Positions 1 to 8,500 of a stretch of 64,000 bases of DNA are shown piece by piece. A program made the position numbers and the translations under genes. Within the stretch, counting starts at the first letter, position 1; each line of letters starts with the position of its first letter. This DNA comes from Prevotellaceae bacterium (GTDB taxonomy: Bacteria > Bacteroidota > Bacteroidia > Bacteroidales > Bacteroidaceae): assembly GCA_015257125.1 (NCBI GenBank), contig JABZKU010000002.1:1-64000 (forward strand). Reading direction: 5' to 3'. The notes beneath the pieces were generated by a model. The model did no database searches, had not been told where the DNA came from, and saw only the letters and a list, made by a program, of their open reading frames with translations.

Positions 1-1247
1 TCACCGAGTTCCTCTTCGATGCGGAGGAGCTGGTTGTACTTAGCCATACGGTCGGAGCGGCTGAGCGAACCGGTCTTGATCTGACCCGAGTTGGTAGCCA
101 CGGCGATGTCAGCGATGGTAGCATCTTCGGTTTCGCCCGAACGGTGCGAAGTCACCGAAGTGTAACCTGCGCGGTGTGCCATTTCGATGGCGTCGAGGGT
201 CTCAGAGAGCGAACCGATTTGGTTCACCTTGATGAGGATCGAGTTACCGCAGCCGAGTTCGATACCCTTCTTGAGGAAGTCTACGTTGGTCACGAAGAGG
301 TCGTCACCTACGAGCTGGCAGCGATCGCCGATAGCGTCGGTGAGTTTCTTCCAACCTTCCCAGTCGTTCTCAGACATACCGTCTTCGATGCTGTCGATGG
401 GGTACTTCTCAACGAGGCCGGTGAGGTAAGCCACCTGCTCGTCGGCGTTGCGCTTGGCACCCTTCTCGCCTTCGAACTTGGTGTAGTCGTAAACACCGTC
501 AGCGTAGAACTCAGAAGAAGCGCAGTCGAGACCGATCATCACGTCCTTACCGGGTTCGTAGCCGGCAGCCTTGATAGCCTGGAGGATGCTTTCGAGGGCA
601 TCTTCCGTACCTTCGAGCGTGGGAGCGAAACCACCTTCGTCACCTACGGCAGTGGAGAGACCACGGTCGTGGAGCACCTTCTTGAGGGCGTGGAACACTT
701 CGGCACCCATGCGGAGACCTTCGCGGAACGAGGGAGCACCCACGGGACGGATCATGAACTCCTGGAACGCGATGGGAGCGTCAGAGTGCGAACCGCCGTT
801 GATGATGTTCATCATGGGAACGGGGAGGGTGAAGGTGTTCGTGCCACCGATGTAACGGTAGAGGGGGATGTTGAGGGAGGCAGCACCGGCCTTGGCCACG
901 GCGAGCGATACGCCGAGGATGGCGTTGGCACCGAGGTTAGACTTCGTCTTCGTGCCGTCGAGAGCGAGCATCTTGTGGTCGATGCCGCGCTGATCGAGTA
1001 CGCAGTGACCCACGAGAGCGGGAGCGATCTTCTCGTTGACGTTCTTCACGGCGTTGAGCGTACCCTTACCGAGGTAGCGTTTCTTGTCGCCGTCGCGGAG
1101 TTCGAGGGCTTCGTGCTCACCGGTAGAAGCACCGGAGGGAACCGATGCACGGCCTACTACGCCGTTTTCGAGTGTTACGTCTACTTCTACTGTGGGATTG
1201 CCGCGCGAATCGAGGATCTCACGGGCTACGATGTTTTGAATTTTCAT
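1..1247 (-). CDS. eno: Enolase, partial (C-terminus beyond window)
   Basis: Phosphopyruvate hydratase of glycolysis, converting 2-phosphoglycerate to phosphoenolpyruvate in the cytosol. The minus-strand translation starts MKIQNIVAREILDSRGNPT, shows SVPSGASTGEHEALELRDGD, the catalytic-region string GDEGGFAPT, the magnesium-site region SIEDGMSENDW, and near the window edge SHRSGETED. About 415 codons are present; the last few residues lie outside the window. The ATG at 1247-1245 is chosen because it gives the canonical N-terminus. It lies 41 bp downstream of the flavodoxin gene on the same strand, and a near-consensus -7 box (1277-1284) could give it its own start. Family identity is certain. 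Confidence 0.97.
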   Translation of the reverse strand, partial: MKIQNIVAREILDSRGNPTVEVDVTLENGVVGRASVPSGASTGEHEALELRDGDKKRYLGKGTLNAVKNVNEKIAPALVGHCVLDQRGIDHKMLALDGTKTKSNLGANAILGVSLAVAKAGAASLNIPLYRYIGGTNTFTLPVPMMNIINGGSHSDAPIAFQEFMIRPVGAPSFREGLRMGAEVFHALKKVLHDRGLSTAVGDEGGFAPTLEGTEDALESILQAIKAAGYEPGKDVMIGLDCASSEFYADGVYDYTKFEGEKGAKRNADEQVAYLTGLVEKYPIDSIEDGMSENDWEGWKKLTDAIGDRCQLVGDDLFVTNVDFLKKGIELGCGNSILIKVNQIGSLSETLDAIEMAHRAGYTSVTSHRSGETEDATIADIAVATNSGQIKTGSLSRSDRMAKYNQLLRIEEELG

Positions 1248-1276
1248 TGTGTATGAAATATTTTGTAGGGATGTTG

Positions 1277-1284
1277 CGAAGTTA
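1277..1284 (-). promoter_or_regulatory. Possible -7 box for eno
   Basis: On the minus strand this reads TAACTTCG, one mismatch from the Bacteroidota -7 consensus TAnnTTTG, 30 bp upstream of the enolase ATG in the short gap after the flavodoxin gene. It would allow eno to be transcribed apart from fldA. The mismatch makes this weak. Confidence 0.35.
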
Positions 1285-1288
1285 GGGC

Positions 1289-1774
1289 TTATTTCACGAG
1301 TTCAACCCACTTTGCGATGCGCTCGGGGTTGTTTTCTTCGTCGGCTGCGTCGAGGGCGAGACCGAGGAACTTGCCGTCGCGGTTGAGCTCAGAGTCGGTC
1401 ACCTGGTAGCCTTCGGGCTCGTAAGCGCCTACGAACGTAGCGCCGGTGTCCTGAAGAGCGTCGTAGATCTGAACGAGAGCGCCGCAGAACGTGTCAGCGT
1501 AGCCGTCAGAGTCACCGCAACCGAAGAGACCGATCTTTTTGCCGGAGAGATCTTGTGCTTTGAGGTTGTCGAGGAAGTCATACCAGTCGTCCTGAAGGTC
1601 GCCGGCACCCCAAGTCGAAGAACCGAGGAGGAGGGTGTCGTAGTCGGCTACCGTCGAGGCGTCGGTATCGCTCACGTTGTGAATGTTAGCAGCGTCAACG
1701 CCGAGAGCCGCTGCGATGTCGTTTGCTGCAGCTTCGGTGTTGCCCGTGCTGCTGCCGTAATAAATTCCGATCAT
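1289..1774 (-). CDS. fldA: Flavodoxin
   Basis: Small FMN-binding electron carrier, 161 aa, usual for long-chain flavodoxins. The N-terminus MIGIYYGSSTGNTE is the FMN phosphate-binding loop (S/T-x-T-G-x-T), followed by LLLGSSTWGAGDLQDDW and GLFGCGDSDGYADTFCGA, both typical of the family. The ATG at 1774 is preferred over an in-frame start 39 bp upstream because it places the FMN loop at the normal distance from the N-terminus and sits 37 bp after a consensus -7 box. Eno follows on the same strand. It probably donates low-potential electrons in anaerobic metabolism; the partner is not visible here. Confidence 0.95.
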   Translation of the reverse strand: MIGIYYGSSTGNTEAAANDIAAALGVDAANIHNVSDTDASTVADYDTLLLGSSTWGAGDLQDDWYDFLDNLKAQDLSGKKIGLFGCGDSDGYADTFCGALVQIYDALQDTGATFVGAYEPEGYQVTDSELNRDGKFLGLALDAADEENNPERIAKWVELVK

Positions 1775-1810
1775 GTTTTTTGATTTTGATGGGTGAATGA
1801 ATTGGCACGA

Positions 1811-1818
1811 CAAAGATA
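1811..1818 (-). promoter_or_regulatory. Promoter -7 box for fldA
   Basis: Minus strand TATCTTTG, an exact match to TAnnTTTG, 37 bp upstream of the flavodoxin start. An ATTG-like element lies about 20 bp further upstream (around 1839-1842). Confidence 0.7.
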
Positions 1819-2064
1819 CAAATTCTTTGGAGCCCGCACAATCACCTCAACGGTGACTTTGCACGGCAAAATTACAAAGATTATTCGGAATAGCCCCGCC
1901 AACTTGCAGTTTTATGATGGGCAGAACGGCGAGAAATATCGCTCGCGCTTGATTTTTACCCTTTCTGCCCTACTCTTCTCACAAAAGGGGAAGTAAAAAA
2001 AGCGAAAGCCGAGGCGGTGAATCATTTGTGGATCAGGGCACGGCGAGATGTCGGAGCAAAAGTG

Positions 2065-2072
2065 TATCTTTG
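2065..2072 (+). promoter_or_regulatory. Promoter -7 box for the Crp/Fnr regulator
   Basis: TATCTTTG followed by CC, exact match to TAnnTTTG. The leader to the ATG at 2250 would be about 170 nt and contains the phased repeat. No clear -33 TTTG is seen at the right distance. Confidence 0.55.
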
Positions 2073-2083
2073 CCGAAAGCACC

Positions 2084-2163
2084 GAAAAAAGTAGGGCGCT
2101 TTGGAAAGAAACAGCGCGCCTTTTCAGCAAAAGTCCCCGCCTTTTGCCGAAAAAACGGCTTTC
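2084..2163. repeat. Phased 21-22 bp intergenic repeat, locus A
   Basis: About four degenerate units in which an A-tract (GAAAA-type) alternates with a T-tract (CTTTT-type) every 21-22 bp, for example GCAAAAGTCCCCGCCTTTTG at about 2127-2146. The same architecture recurs between many operons in this window (see findings). Confidence 0.5.
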
Positions 2164-2249
2164 CATGTCCACTGTCGCCGACAATTTGGGGCGCCGGCGG
2201 CTCACTGCGCGCGATGCACCGGCGCTCACGCACTCAGACTCACCGAACT

Positions 2250-2879
2250 ATGAACGATCTGCTCAATCTCTTTATTTTTGCCCAAACCCCGATCGAAGAG
2301 CTGCGCCGATGGTTGGCGGAGACGCCCCACCGCTTCGAGCGCTATGCGCCGGGCGAACGCATCATCGCCCAAGGTGCGGAATGCCGTTCGGCACTCTTGC
2401 TCACAGCCGGCACCGCGAACACCGAAATGGTGCAGGACGGGCGCGATTTGGCCATCGATGTCCTCAAAGCCCCCATGCTTTTGGCCTCGGCCTTCCTATT
2501 CGGCACCGAAAACCGCATGCCGGTATCGGTGACGGCGGCCACGACGTGCGAGGTGTGGACGGTGAACAAAGAAGCGCTCTTCGGCTTCATGCTGCAACAA
2601 CCGGAGGCGATGCGCCGTTTCGTGGCGGAGGTGTCGGACAGGGCGCAATTCTTGAGCCGACGCCTGCGGCAGTTGACGCTCCAAAGTCTGCGTTCGCGCG
2701 TGCTGGACTTCTTGCGCGAACGCGGAGCGATGAGCAGTGTGCAGACGGCCGCCCAGCAGTTGGGCGTGCAGCGCCCTTCCCTCTCGCGCGTGCTTTCCGA
2801 TCTCGTGGCCGAAGGGCTGGTGGAGAAACGCGACGGGGCTTTTGTGGCGACAGACACTCCCCCACTCCGCCCGGTGTGA
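2250..2879 (+). CDS. Crp/Fnr-family transcriptional regulator (HcpR/NnrR-like by context)
   Basis: 209-aa regulator with an N-terminal cyclic-nucleotide-binding-type beta-barrel (about 1-120; region RYAPGERIIAQGAECRSALL) and a C-terminal winged helix-turn-helix (about 140-205; QTAAQQLGVQRPSLSRVLSD is the recognition helix, then VAEGLVEKRDGAF). No N-terminal cysteine cluster of FNR type is seen, so direct Fe-S oxygen sensing is unlikely. The ATG at 2250 gives the normal family length; longer in-frame extensions run through the repeat. It converges on the hemerythrin/hcp operon, whose promoter carries an FNR-type palindrome (5459-5472). Inference: it activates that operon in response to nitric oxide or a related signal. 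Confidence 0.88.
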   Translation: MNDLLNLFIFAQTPIEELRRWLAETPHRFERYAPGERIIAQGAECRSALLLTAGTANTEMVQDGRDLAIDVLKAPMLLASAFLFGTENRMPVSVTAATTCEVWTVNKEALFGFMLQQPEAMRRFVAEVSDRAQFLSRRLRQLTLQSLRSRVLDFLRERGAMSSVQTAAQQLGVQRPSLSRVLSDLVAEGLVEKRDGAFVATDTPPLRPV

Positions 2880-3170
2880 TTGGCGTGCGCCGCCCGAAGA
2901 CGTGAAAATTCCCCACTGCCTGCGCCGCACGGCATTCGCCCGCCGACGGTGCTGGACGCAAGTGGCGAACCGTCGCTCATCGTCCTCGAAAAGGCTTCAT
3001 CCTAAGTTTTTTCCTTATTTTCTTGTCCCCCCGATTTTCCCAAAAACGCCCCCTTGCCACAGTGGCAAGGGGGCGTTGTGGTGTTCGGCCGCACCGAACC
3101 CGAATTGAAGGTGCGGGCCGAACGGTTGTCGCCCGAAGACGACAGCCTGAATGAGGAGGCTACAGGGCGA
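2880..3170. other. Convergent intergenic region
   Basis: Gap between the 3' ends of the Crp/Fnr gene and hcp. It holds a strong hairpin terminator (3043-3078); nothing else recognisable. Confidence 0.6.
3043..3078 (-). terminator. Rho-independent terminator of hcp
   Basis: Perfect 16-bp inverted repeat, 3046-3061 with 3063-3078, built on CGCCCCCTTGCCAC. On the minus strand the stem is followed by a T-run (TTTTTGGG), as expected for the end of hcp about 95 bp after its stop codon. It may also stop the convergent regulator transcript. Confidence 0.85.
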
Positions 3171-4820
3171 TTAGGCGATGCCGAAGATCTTGAGATCGTT
3201 TTCGACGTCGGTAATGCCGGCGATGCCGAAGTTTTTGACGAGCACATCGACCACACCGGGCGAAAGGAAGCCGGGCAAAGTGGGACCGACGTGGATGTCT
3301 TTGATGCCGAGATAGAGGAGCGCGAGGAGCACGATGATGGCTTTCTGCTCATACCACGCGATGTTGTAGGCGATGGGCAGTTCGTTGACGTCGGCCAGTC
3401 CGAACACCTCTTTGAGTTTGAGGGCGATGAGCGCGAGCGAGTAGCTGTCGTTGCACTGTCCGGCGTCGAGCACGCGGGGAATGCCGTTGATGTCGCCGAG
3501 CGGGAGCTTGTTGTAGCGGAACTTGGCGCAGCCGGAGGTGAGAATGACGATGTCTTTGGGCAGAGCCTTGGCGAACTCGGTGTAGTAGTTGCGGCCGCGC
3601 TGGCGACCGTCGCAACCGCTCATGACCACAAACTTGCGGATGGCACCCGACTTGACGGCTTCCACCACTTTGTCGGCGAGGGCGAAGACTTGGTTGTGAC
3701 CGAAGCCACCGACGATGCTACCCTGCTCAATGGAGCGCGGCGCTTCGCAGGTGAGGGCCACTTCGATGATTTCGGAAAAGTCCTTGTGTCCGTCGGCGTC
3801 GGCCACGATGTGCTTCCAACCGGGATAGCCCGTGGAGTTGGTGGTGTAGACGCGGTCTTTGTAGGTGGCGTTGGAGAGGGGCGGCACGATGCAGTTGGTG
3901 GTGAAGAGAATGGGGCCGTTGAAGGCGGTGAACTCTTCGCGCTGTTGCCACCAAGCGTTGCCGTAGTTGCCGACAAAGTGCTTGTATTTCTTGAACGCGG
4001 GATAGTAGTGTGCGGGCAACATCTCGCCGTGGGTGTAGACGTCGACGCCTTTGCCCTCGGTCTGCTCGAGGAGCATCTCGAGGTCTTTGAGATCGTGGCC
4101 GCTGATGAGGATACCGGGACGCTTACCGGCGTCGATCGACACTTCGGTCACTTCGGGGTGGCCATAGGTGCCAGTGTTGGCGGCATCGAGTTGAGCCATC
4201 GACTTCACACCGTACTCGCCGGTGCGGAGGGTGAGGGCCACCAGTCCGTCGACATCGAGATCATCGACAGTGAGAGCCGCCATGGCTTCGCACATAAAGC
4301 GGTTGAGGTCGAGGTCTTCGTGGCCGAGGCGTAGCGCGTGTTCCACGTAGGCAGCCATGCCCTTGAGACCGTAGATGATGAGTTCGGCGAGCGAACGCTT
4401 GTCGGCGTCGGGTTCGGCGAGCACGCCCACTTCACCGGCTTTGGCGTCGTAGGCTTCTCGGCCGGCGCGCCACGTCACAGCATCGGCATTGGGCACGGGA
4501 GCGAGGGCGCGGAGACGTTCGGCGAGGGCATCGCGGAGGTCGAGACCGCGATCAACGCGGGCGGCGATGCTCTCGTCGTCGAAGTTGGCGTTGGTGATGG
4601 TGCAGAAGAGGGCATCGGTGTTGAAGTGATAGACTTCGACGTCGATGTCTTGGCCTAAGCGGCGGAGTTCGCGTTCGAGAACGGAAATGCCGCGCACCAC
4701 GAAGAGGAGCAGGTCTTGCAGGCGGGCGGTGGAGGCTTCCTTACCGCAAACGCCTTTGATGAGGCAACCGGTGTTGCCGGCTGTTTCCTGGCATTGGAAA
4801 CAGAACATTTTGGGATCCAT
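3171..4820 (-). CDS. hcp: Hybrid cluster protein (hydroxylamine reductase)
   Basis: 549-aa Fe-S/hybrid-cluster enzyme, proposed to act as NO reductase or hydroxylamine reductase against nitrosative stress. The N-terminal cysteine cluster C7-X2-C10-X8-C19-X5-C25 (MFCFQCQETAGNTGC) matches the short spacing of Hcp from strict anaerobes rather than the enterobacterial form. Later hybrid-cluster regions include CEAPRS, GCDGRQRGRNYYTEFAK, LTSGCAKFRYNK and LDAGQCNDSYS. It lies 44 bp downstream of the hemerythrin-like gene on the same strand, so the two are very probably one operon under the FNR-type box. No hcr reductase gene is adjacent; the electron donor is unknown. Confidence 0.96.
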   Translation of the reverse strand: MDPKMFCFQCQETAGNTGCLIKGVCGKEASTARLQDLLLFVVRGISVLERELRRLGQDIDVEVYHFNTDALFCTITNANFDDESIAARVDRGLDLRDALAERLRALAPVPNADAVTWRAGREAYDAKAGEVGVLAEPDADKRSLAELIIYGLKGMAAYVEHALRLGHEDLDLNRFMCEAMAALTVDDLDVDGLVALTLRTGEYGVKSMAQLDAANTGTYGHPEVTEVSIDAGKRPGILISGHDLKDLEMLLEQTEGKGVDVYTHGEMLPAHYYPAFKKYKHFVGNYGNAWWQQREEFTAFNGPILFTTNCIVPPLSNATYKDRVYTTNSTGYPGWKHIVADADGHKDFSEIIEVALTCEAPRSIEQGSIVGGFGHNQVFALADKVVEAVKSGAIRKFVVMSGCDGRQRGRNYYTEFAKALPKDIVILTSGCAKFRYNKLPLGDINGIPRVLDAGQCNDSYSLALIALKLKEVFGLADVNELPIAYNIAWYEQKAIIVLLALLYLGIKDIHVGPTLPGFLSPGVVDVLVKNFGIAGITDVENDLKIFGIA

Positions 4821-4864
4821 TGTTATGTTTGTTTGTCTATGTTGAAATGTAGGAGGGGCGGGAA

Positions 4865-5410
4865 TCAGAAACGTACGTGGCGGTCTTCCAAGCGTACGGC
4901 GAGGGGGAAGAGGATCTCGTTTTCGAGATAGATGTGCTCGTGGAGAGCGTTCATGAAGGCGGAAACTTCGCCCATGAGTTCTCGATAGTCGGTATCATCG
5001 TCAGCGCTGACGGCGAAATCGTGGGTGAGTTGTGCGATACGGGCATAGCGTTGCACCTCGCCTTCGTGGTCGTCTTCCATGACGTGGATGGGATTGGCCA
5101 CGCTGCCGCAGTGCATTTGCTCCAGCTGCAGATTTTCGCGATCGGCTTCGAAGAGTTCGAGCACGAAGGGGAAGAGCACGTTTTCCTCCTTCATGAGGTG
5201 CATGTCGAGGTCGATGAGCGACTCCTCGAAGAGGGCGCAGGCTTCGGCCAACTCGCGATCGGCGGGACGCGCTTCGACGGCGCGACGGAAACGGGCGAGA
5301 ATGCCGGGGCCGTTGTCGCGGATGCCGCGGTGGTGGATCTTGAGAATGTAGTCGATGAGGAGATCGGCGGGCCAGTTTTCGGCCAACGCGTAAAGGGGAT
5401 GCTGATTCAT
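4865..5410 (-). CDS. Hemerythrin-like di-iron protein related to RIC/YtfE/ScdA
   Basis: 181-aa four-helix-bundle protein with the hemerythrin ligand pattern: KIHHRGIRDN near residue 26, DLDMHLMKEENVLFPF near 70-80, HVMEDDHEGEV near 108, and LHEHIYLENEILFPL near 157-170, giving His and Glu ligands for a di-iron centre. RIC proteins repair Fe-S clusters damaged by NO and are often co-encoded with hcp, as here (44 bp gap). The usual N-terminal ScdA_N domain with its CxxC-type motif is absent, although the protein starts right after a clear promoter. Bacterial YtfE is around 220 aa, so this is a domain-short version. The function is inferred from the fold plus context. Confidence 0.85.
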   Translation of the reverse strand: MNQHPLYALAENWPADLLIDYILKIHHRGIRDNGPGILARFRRAVEARPADRELAEACALFEESLIDLDMHLMKEENVLFPFVLELFEADRENLQLEQMHCGSVANPIHVMEDDHEGEVQRYARIAQLTHDFAVSADDDTDYRELMGEVSAFMNALHEHIYLENEILFPLAVRLEDRHVRF

Positions 5411-5428
5411 AAATTCGGGATTTTACGG

Positions 5429-5436
5429 CAAAGGTA
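5429..5436 (-). promoter_or_regulatory. Promoter -7 box of the hemerythrin-hcp operon
   Basis: Minus strand TACCTTTG, exact TAnnTTTG match, 19 bp before the ATG at 5410. No -33 TTTG is present at the normal distance, which fits an activator-dependent promoter. Confidence 0.7.
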
Positions 5437-5458
5437 GTGCAGCGGTGCCTTCTTGCGC

Positions 5459-5472
5459 GTAACATGGGTTAC
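5459..5472. promoter_or_regulatory. FNR/Crp-type operator: GTAAC-N4-GTTAC
   Basis: Perfect 5-4-5 inverted repeat (GTAACATGGGTTAC). Its centre is about 30 bp upstream of the -7 box, so about 41-43 bp upstream of the expected transcription start, the classical class II activator position. It is the best candidate binding site for the Crp/Fnr regulator encoded at 2250-2879. Confidence 0.7.
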
Positions 5473-5489
5473 GGCGGAAGGAAAGAAAA

Positions 5490-5526
5490 CAAAAAAAGCG
5501 CGCAAACTCACGGGGAGTTTGCGCGC
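5490..5526 (-). terminator. Rho-independent terminator of the secreted peptidase gene
   Basis: Perfect 12-bp stem 5498-5509 / 5515-5526 (GCGCGCAAACTC) with a 5-nt loop, followed on the minus strand by seven T. It separates the peptidase transcript from the downstream hemerythrin-hcp promoter. Confidence 0.9.
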
Positions 5527-5554
5527 TGCGCGTTATTGAGGGAACGACGGGCGA

Positions 5555-8500
5555 TTATTTCACCACACGCTGTCCGTTCTCAATGTAGATATTGCCGGGA
5601 CGGGTCTCGAAGACGCGACGACCGCTGAGGTCGAAGATCGTGCCTTGGGCGGCATTCGCACGTTGAGGAGCGAGAATACCGGTGAGTTTAGCCACACCTT
5701 GCAGCTCTTCAAAGGCACCCTTGGTGAGCATGAAGTCGCTGATGCAGAAGATGCGCTGACCGGTCATGTTCACCACCATACCGATGGCGACTTCCGTCTC
5801 TTTGTCGAGCGTGAAGTGGAGGGTGTTCGTGCCTCCGTTGCCCTTACCTTCCATGGCTTGCGAAGCAATGGCCGTGGAGAGATTTTCGGTGTCGGGGAGT
5901 TTGTTGCCGGCGGCCACTGCGAGGTAAGAACCTGCGGATTGGTCGTGCTGGCCATAGGTCACTGTCAACGAATAGAGGCCGGCGGGGAGCTTCACAACTT
6001 GGTAAACCTTGTGGTCCTTGAGGTCGGCAAAGCCGTCCCAACCGGTGGCTACCGTGAAGTCGCCGTTCTTGTAACCGTCGTAGCAAGCGGCAGTCGTTAC
6101 CTTGCCGTTCTTCACTTGGTTCTCAAGTTTCCAGTCCTTCAACTCGTACCAACGTCCGCTCTTCGTGTCGTTCATCTGCACGGTGGTGTGACGGAACTGA
6201 GTTTTGGTGTTGGCCAAATAGTCCTTCGTCACGTTTTCTTTGCCCTTGGCAGAGAAATTGAGGCTGAAGACGCCCTTAGAGAGCGGCCAAGCGTCACCGT
6301 CAGGACCGAAGCCGAGGCGAGTGGCGTGGTTGGCGTTGGCACCGCGGTCTTGTACGTTACCGCTGTTTTGGTTGAAGTCGTAGTAAACGCGGAGATCAGC
6401 GGCTTTCACGTCCTCGGCATTCACGTTGAGCGGTGCATTGCCCCATGTTTGGAGTTGCTCCTGGCTGAGGGCGCTGCCCCAAACGCGGAATTCGTCGATC
6501 TGACCGTTCATGTCAGCGGCTGCAGTACCGATTGAGAAGCTGTTGAGCCCCTTGACGGCGTTCAACACGAACTGCGAAGCTACCTTATGACCGTCGCGGT
6601 AGATGATCACGTTGTTGCCGTTTACGACAACGGCATAGTGATGCCATTCGCCGGGCACGACGAGATCGTTGTTGCTCTTCATCTGACGACCGCCCTTGCT
6701 CACGATGAGTGCACCGGCAGCGTCGGCCTTGATGAGGAAGTTGTCATCGCTGTTACCGATACCGCAGCAGAAGTCAGAGAGTTTGGAGGGGTTCATCCAC
6801 CATTCTACGGTGAAGTTCTTGTCTGCTTCGGCGAGGGGCGATTTGCTGAGCACAACACGCGACGAAGCGCTGTTGAAGCTCAAACCACTCTTCGAATCGG
6901 CGTTGACTACGATGAGACCGCGGCTGCGAGAGAGGGTGCTTGTGCCGACATTGTTGGAGGCCGTGAGCACGACATCGTAAACACCGGGCTCGGTGGCCTG
7001 GAATTTCACGTTGCGACCGTTGACAAGATAGTTCTTGCCGGGGCTCGAGAGCATCCACTTCCAGCCGGTGGGGGTGAACTTGCTTTCGTCCTTGATCTTC
7101 ACGGTGTCATTGACAGTTACCACGGGGGTAAGCACGTTGAAGTCGGCTTCGGGGCTGACTTCGGCCACCTCGATGGTCTGCGTTTGCGTCTTCACTTCGC
7201 CGGCGGCGGAGGTAACTTTGAGCGTCACTTGGTGCTTGCCGACGGTTTGGAACGTGGTCGCCGCCGAAATGGCCTTGGAACTCGTGACGTCGCCGCCTTC
7301 CATCGTCCATTCGTAGCGATAACCGGCTACGGGCTGAGTGGGAATGAAGCTGACGCGCTGGCCGGCGGGCACTTGTTTGAGCGAAGCCTTGAAGTCTGCG
7401 CTGAATTCGGCAGCGGGGGTGACTTCGATCATGCGCTTCACGGTGATTTGGTTCGCCTCGGTGCTGCCTTTCGCGGTGAGGTTCACCTCGTAATTACCCA
7501 CTTTGGGGAAGATGGCCGTGAGTTCCGCGCCGCTGTAGTTTTCGATACCGGCATCGGGGGCATTCCACGAGAGTTGTTCAACAGCATCGGGGAAGACGGC
7601 GCTGAACGCTGCGGGCTGGCCGGCTACTACCTTGGCAGGACCGGTGATACGGGTGTTGTTGATCGAGATCGTACCCTTCACTTCCGTATTCCAAGTCTTG
7701 TCGCTGTTGATTTCCTCGTAGCTCTTGCTGTCGGGGTTCACGATGGGGGCGTTGTGCGCGCCCACGCAATCTTGGAGATAGGGTTTGCCGTCGATCATCA
7801 TCACGTTACCCTTATAGTAAGCAATGAGACCTTGGGGCAACATGCTGCCGCTGAACTCAGTGTTCATGGCTTGTTGGATCTCGTAGCGCGTACGACTCTT
7901 GTTCCAGATGCGGATTTCGTCGTAAACGGCGTCTTGTCCGTTGGCTTCGCCCGACCAGAAATTGAGCGTTCCGAAGCCACCGATTCCGCTAAATGTAGAA
8001 CCGCCGTTGACAGAACCGGCGCTCTTGCCGTCAACATAGACATTGAAGCTACCCTTGTTAACCACCATGGCGATGTGGTTCCAGCGACCAACCTTCAAAG
8101 CACCGTAAGCGTGTACGCGCTTTTCGCCCACTGCATCCCAACCGGCAGTGAACTCACCGTCTTCGTTGGCGTGGAACATGAATTGTCCCCAGCGACCGGC
8201 CTGCAAGTTCCAGTTTTTGAGGCTTTGGGGCTTCACCCAGAACTCAATGGTGCAGTTGCCGTACGTGTCGTTGAAGATATCGGGGATGTTGAAGCCGTTG
8301 TTGTTGAACTTAGCGGCGACATTGGGTGTCTGCACGGCGATGGGCGTGCTGACAGTGAGGCGTTGGCTCTCCACACCGCTGTCAAACAGGGCAGAAACGC
8401 TGTAAGTGCCGGAGCCATCGATGGTTTGCTCACGCTTTTCGGTGTCGGAGATCTTCACACCATCCTTATAGATGTTGTAAGCCTTGACATTGTGACCACA

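Larger units (their letters stand above)
1819..2249. other. Divergent intergenic region fldA / crp-fnr
   Basis: Divergent promoter region without a convincing gene. It contains the fldA promoter, the promoter of the Crp/Fnr regulator (2065-2072), and one array of the dispersed A/T-tract repeat (2084-2163) between that promoter and the start codon. Short overlapping frames here are low-complexity and look like no known protein. Confidence 0.6.

Noticed and set aside
3054..4334. Long plus-strand open frame antisense to hcp
   Set aside because: It is a mirror of a strongly conserved coding frame; its protein is low-complexity (Val/Gly/Asp/His) with no family features.
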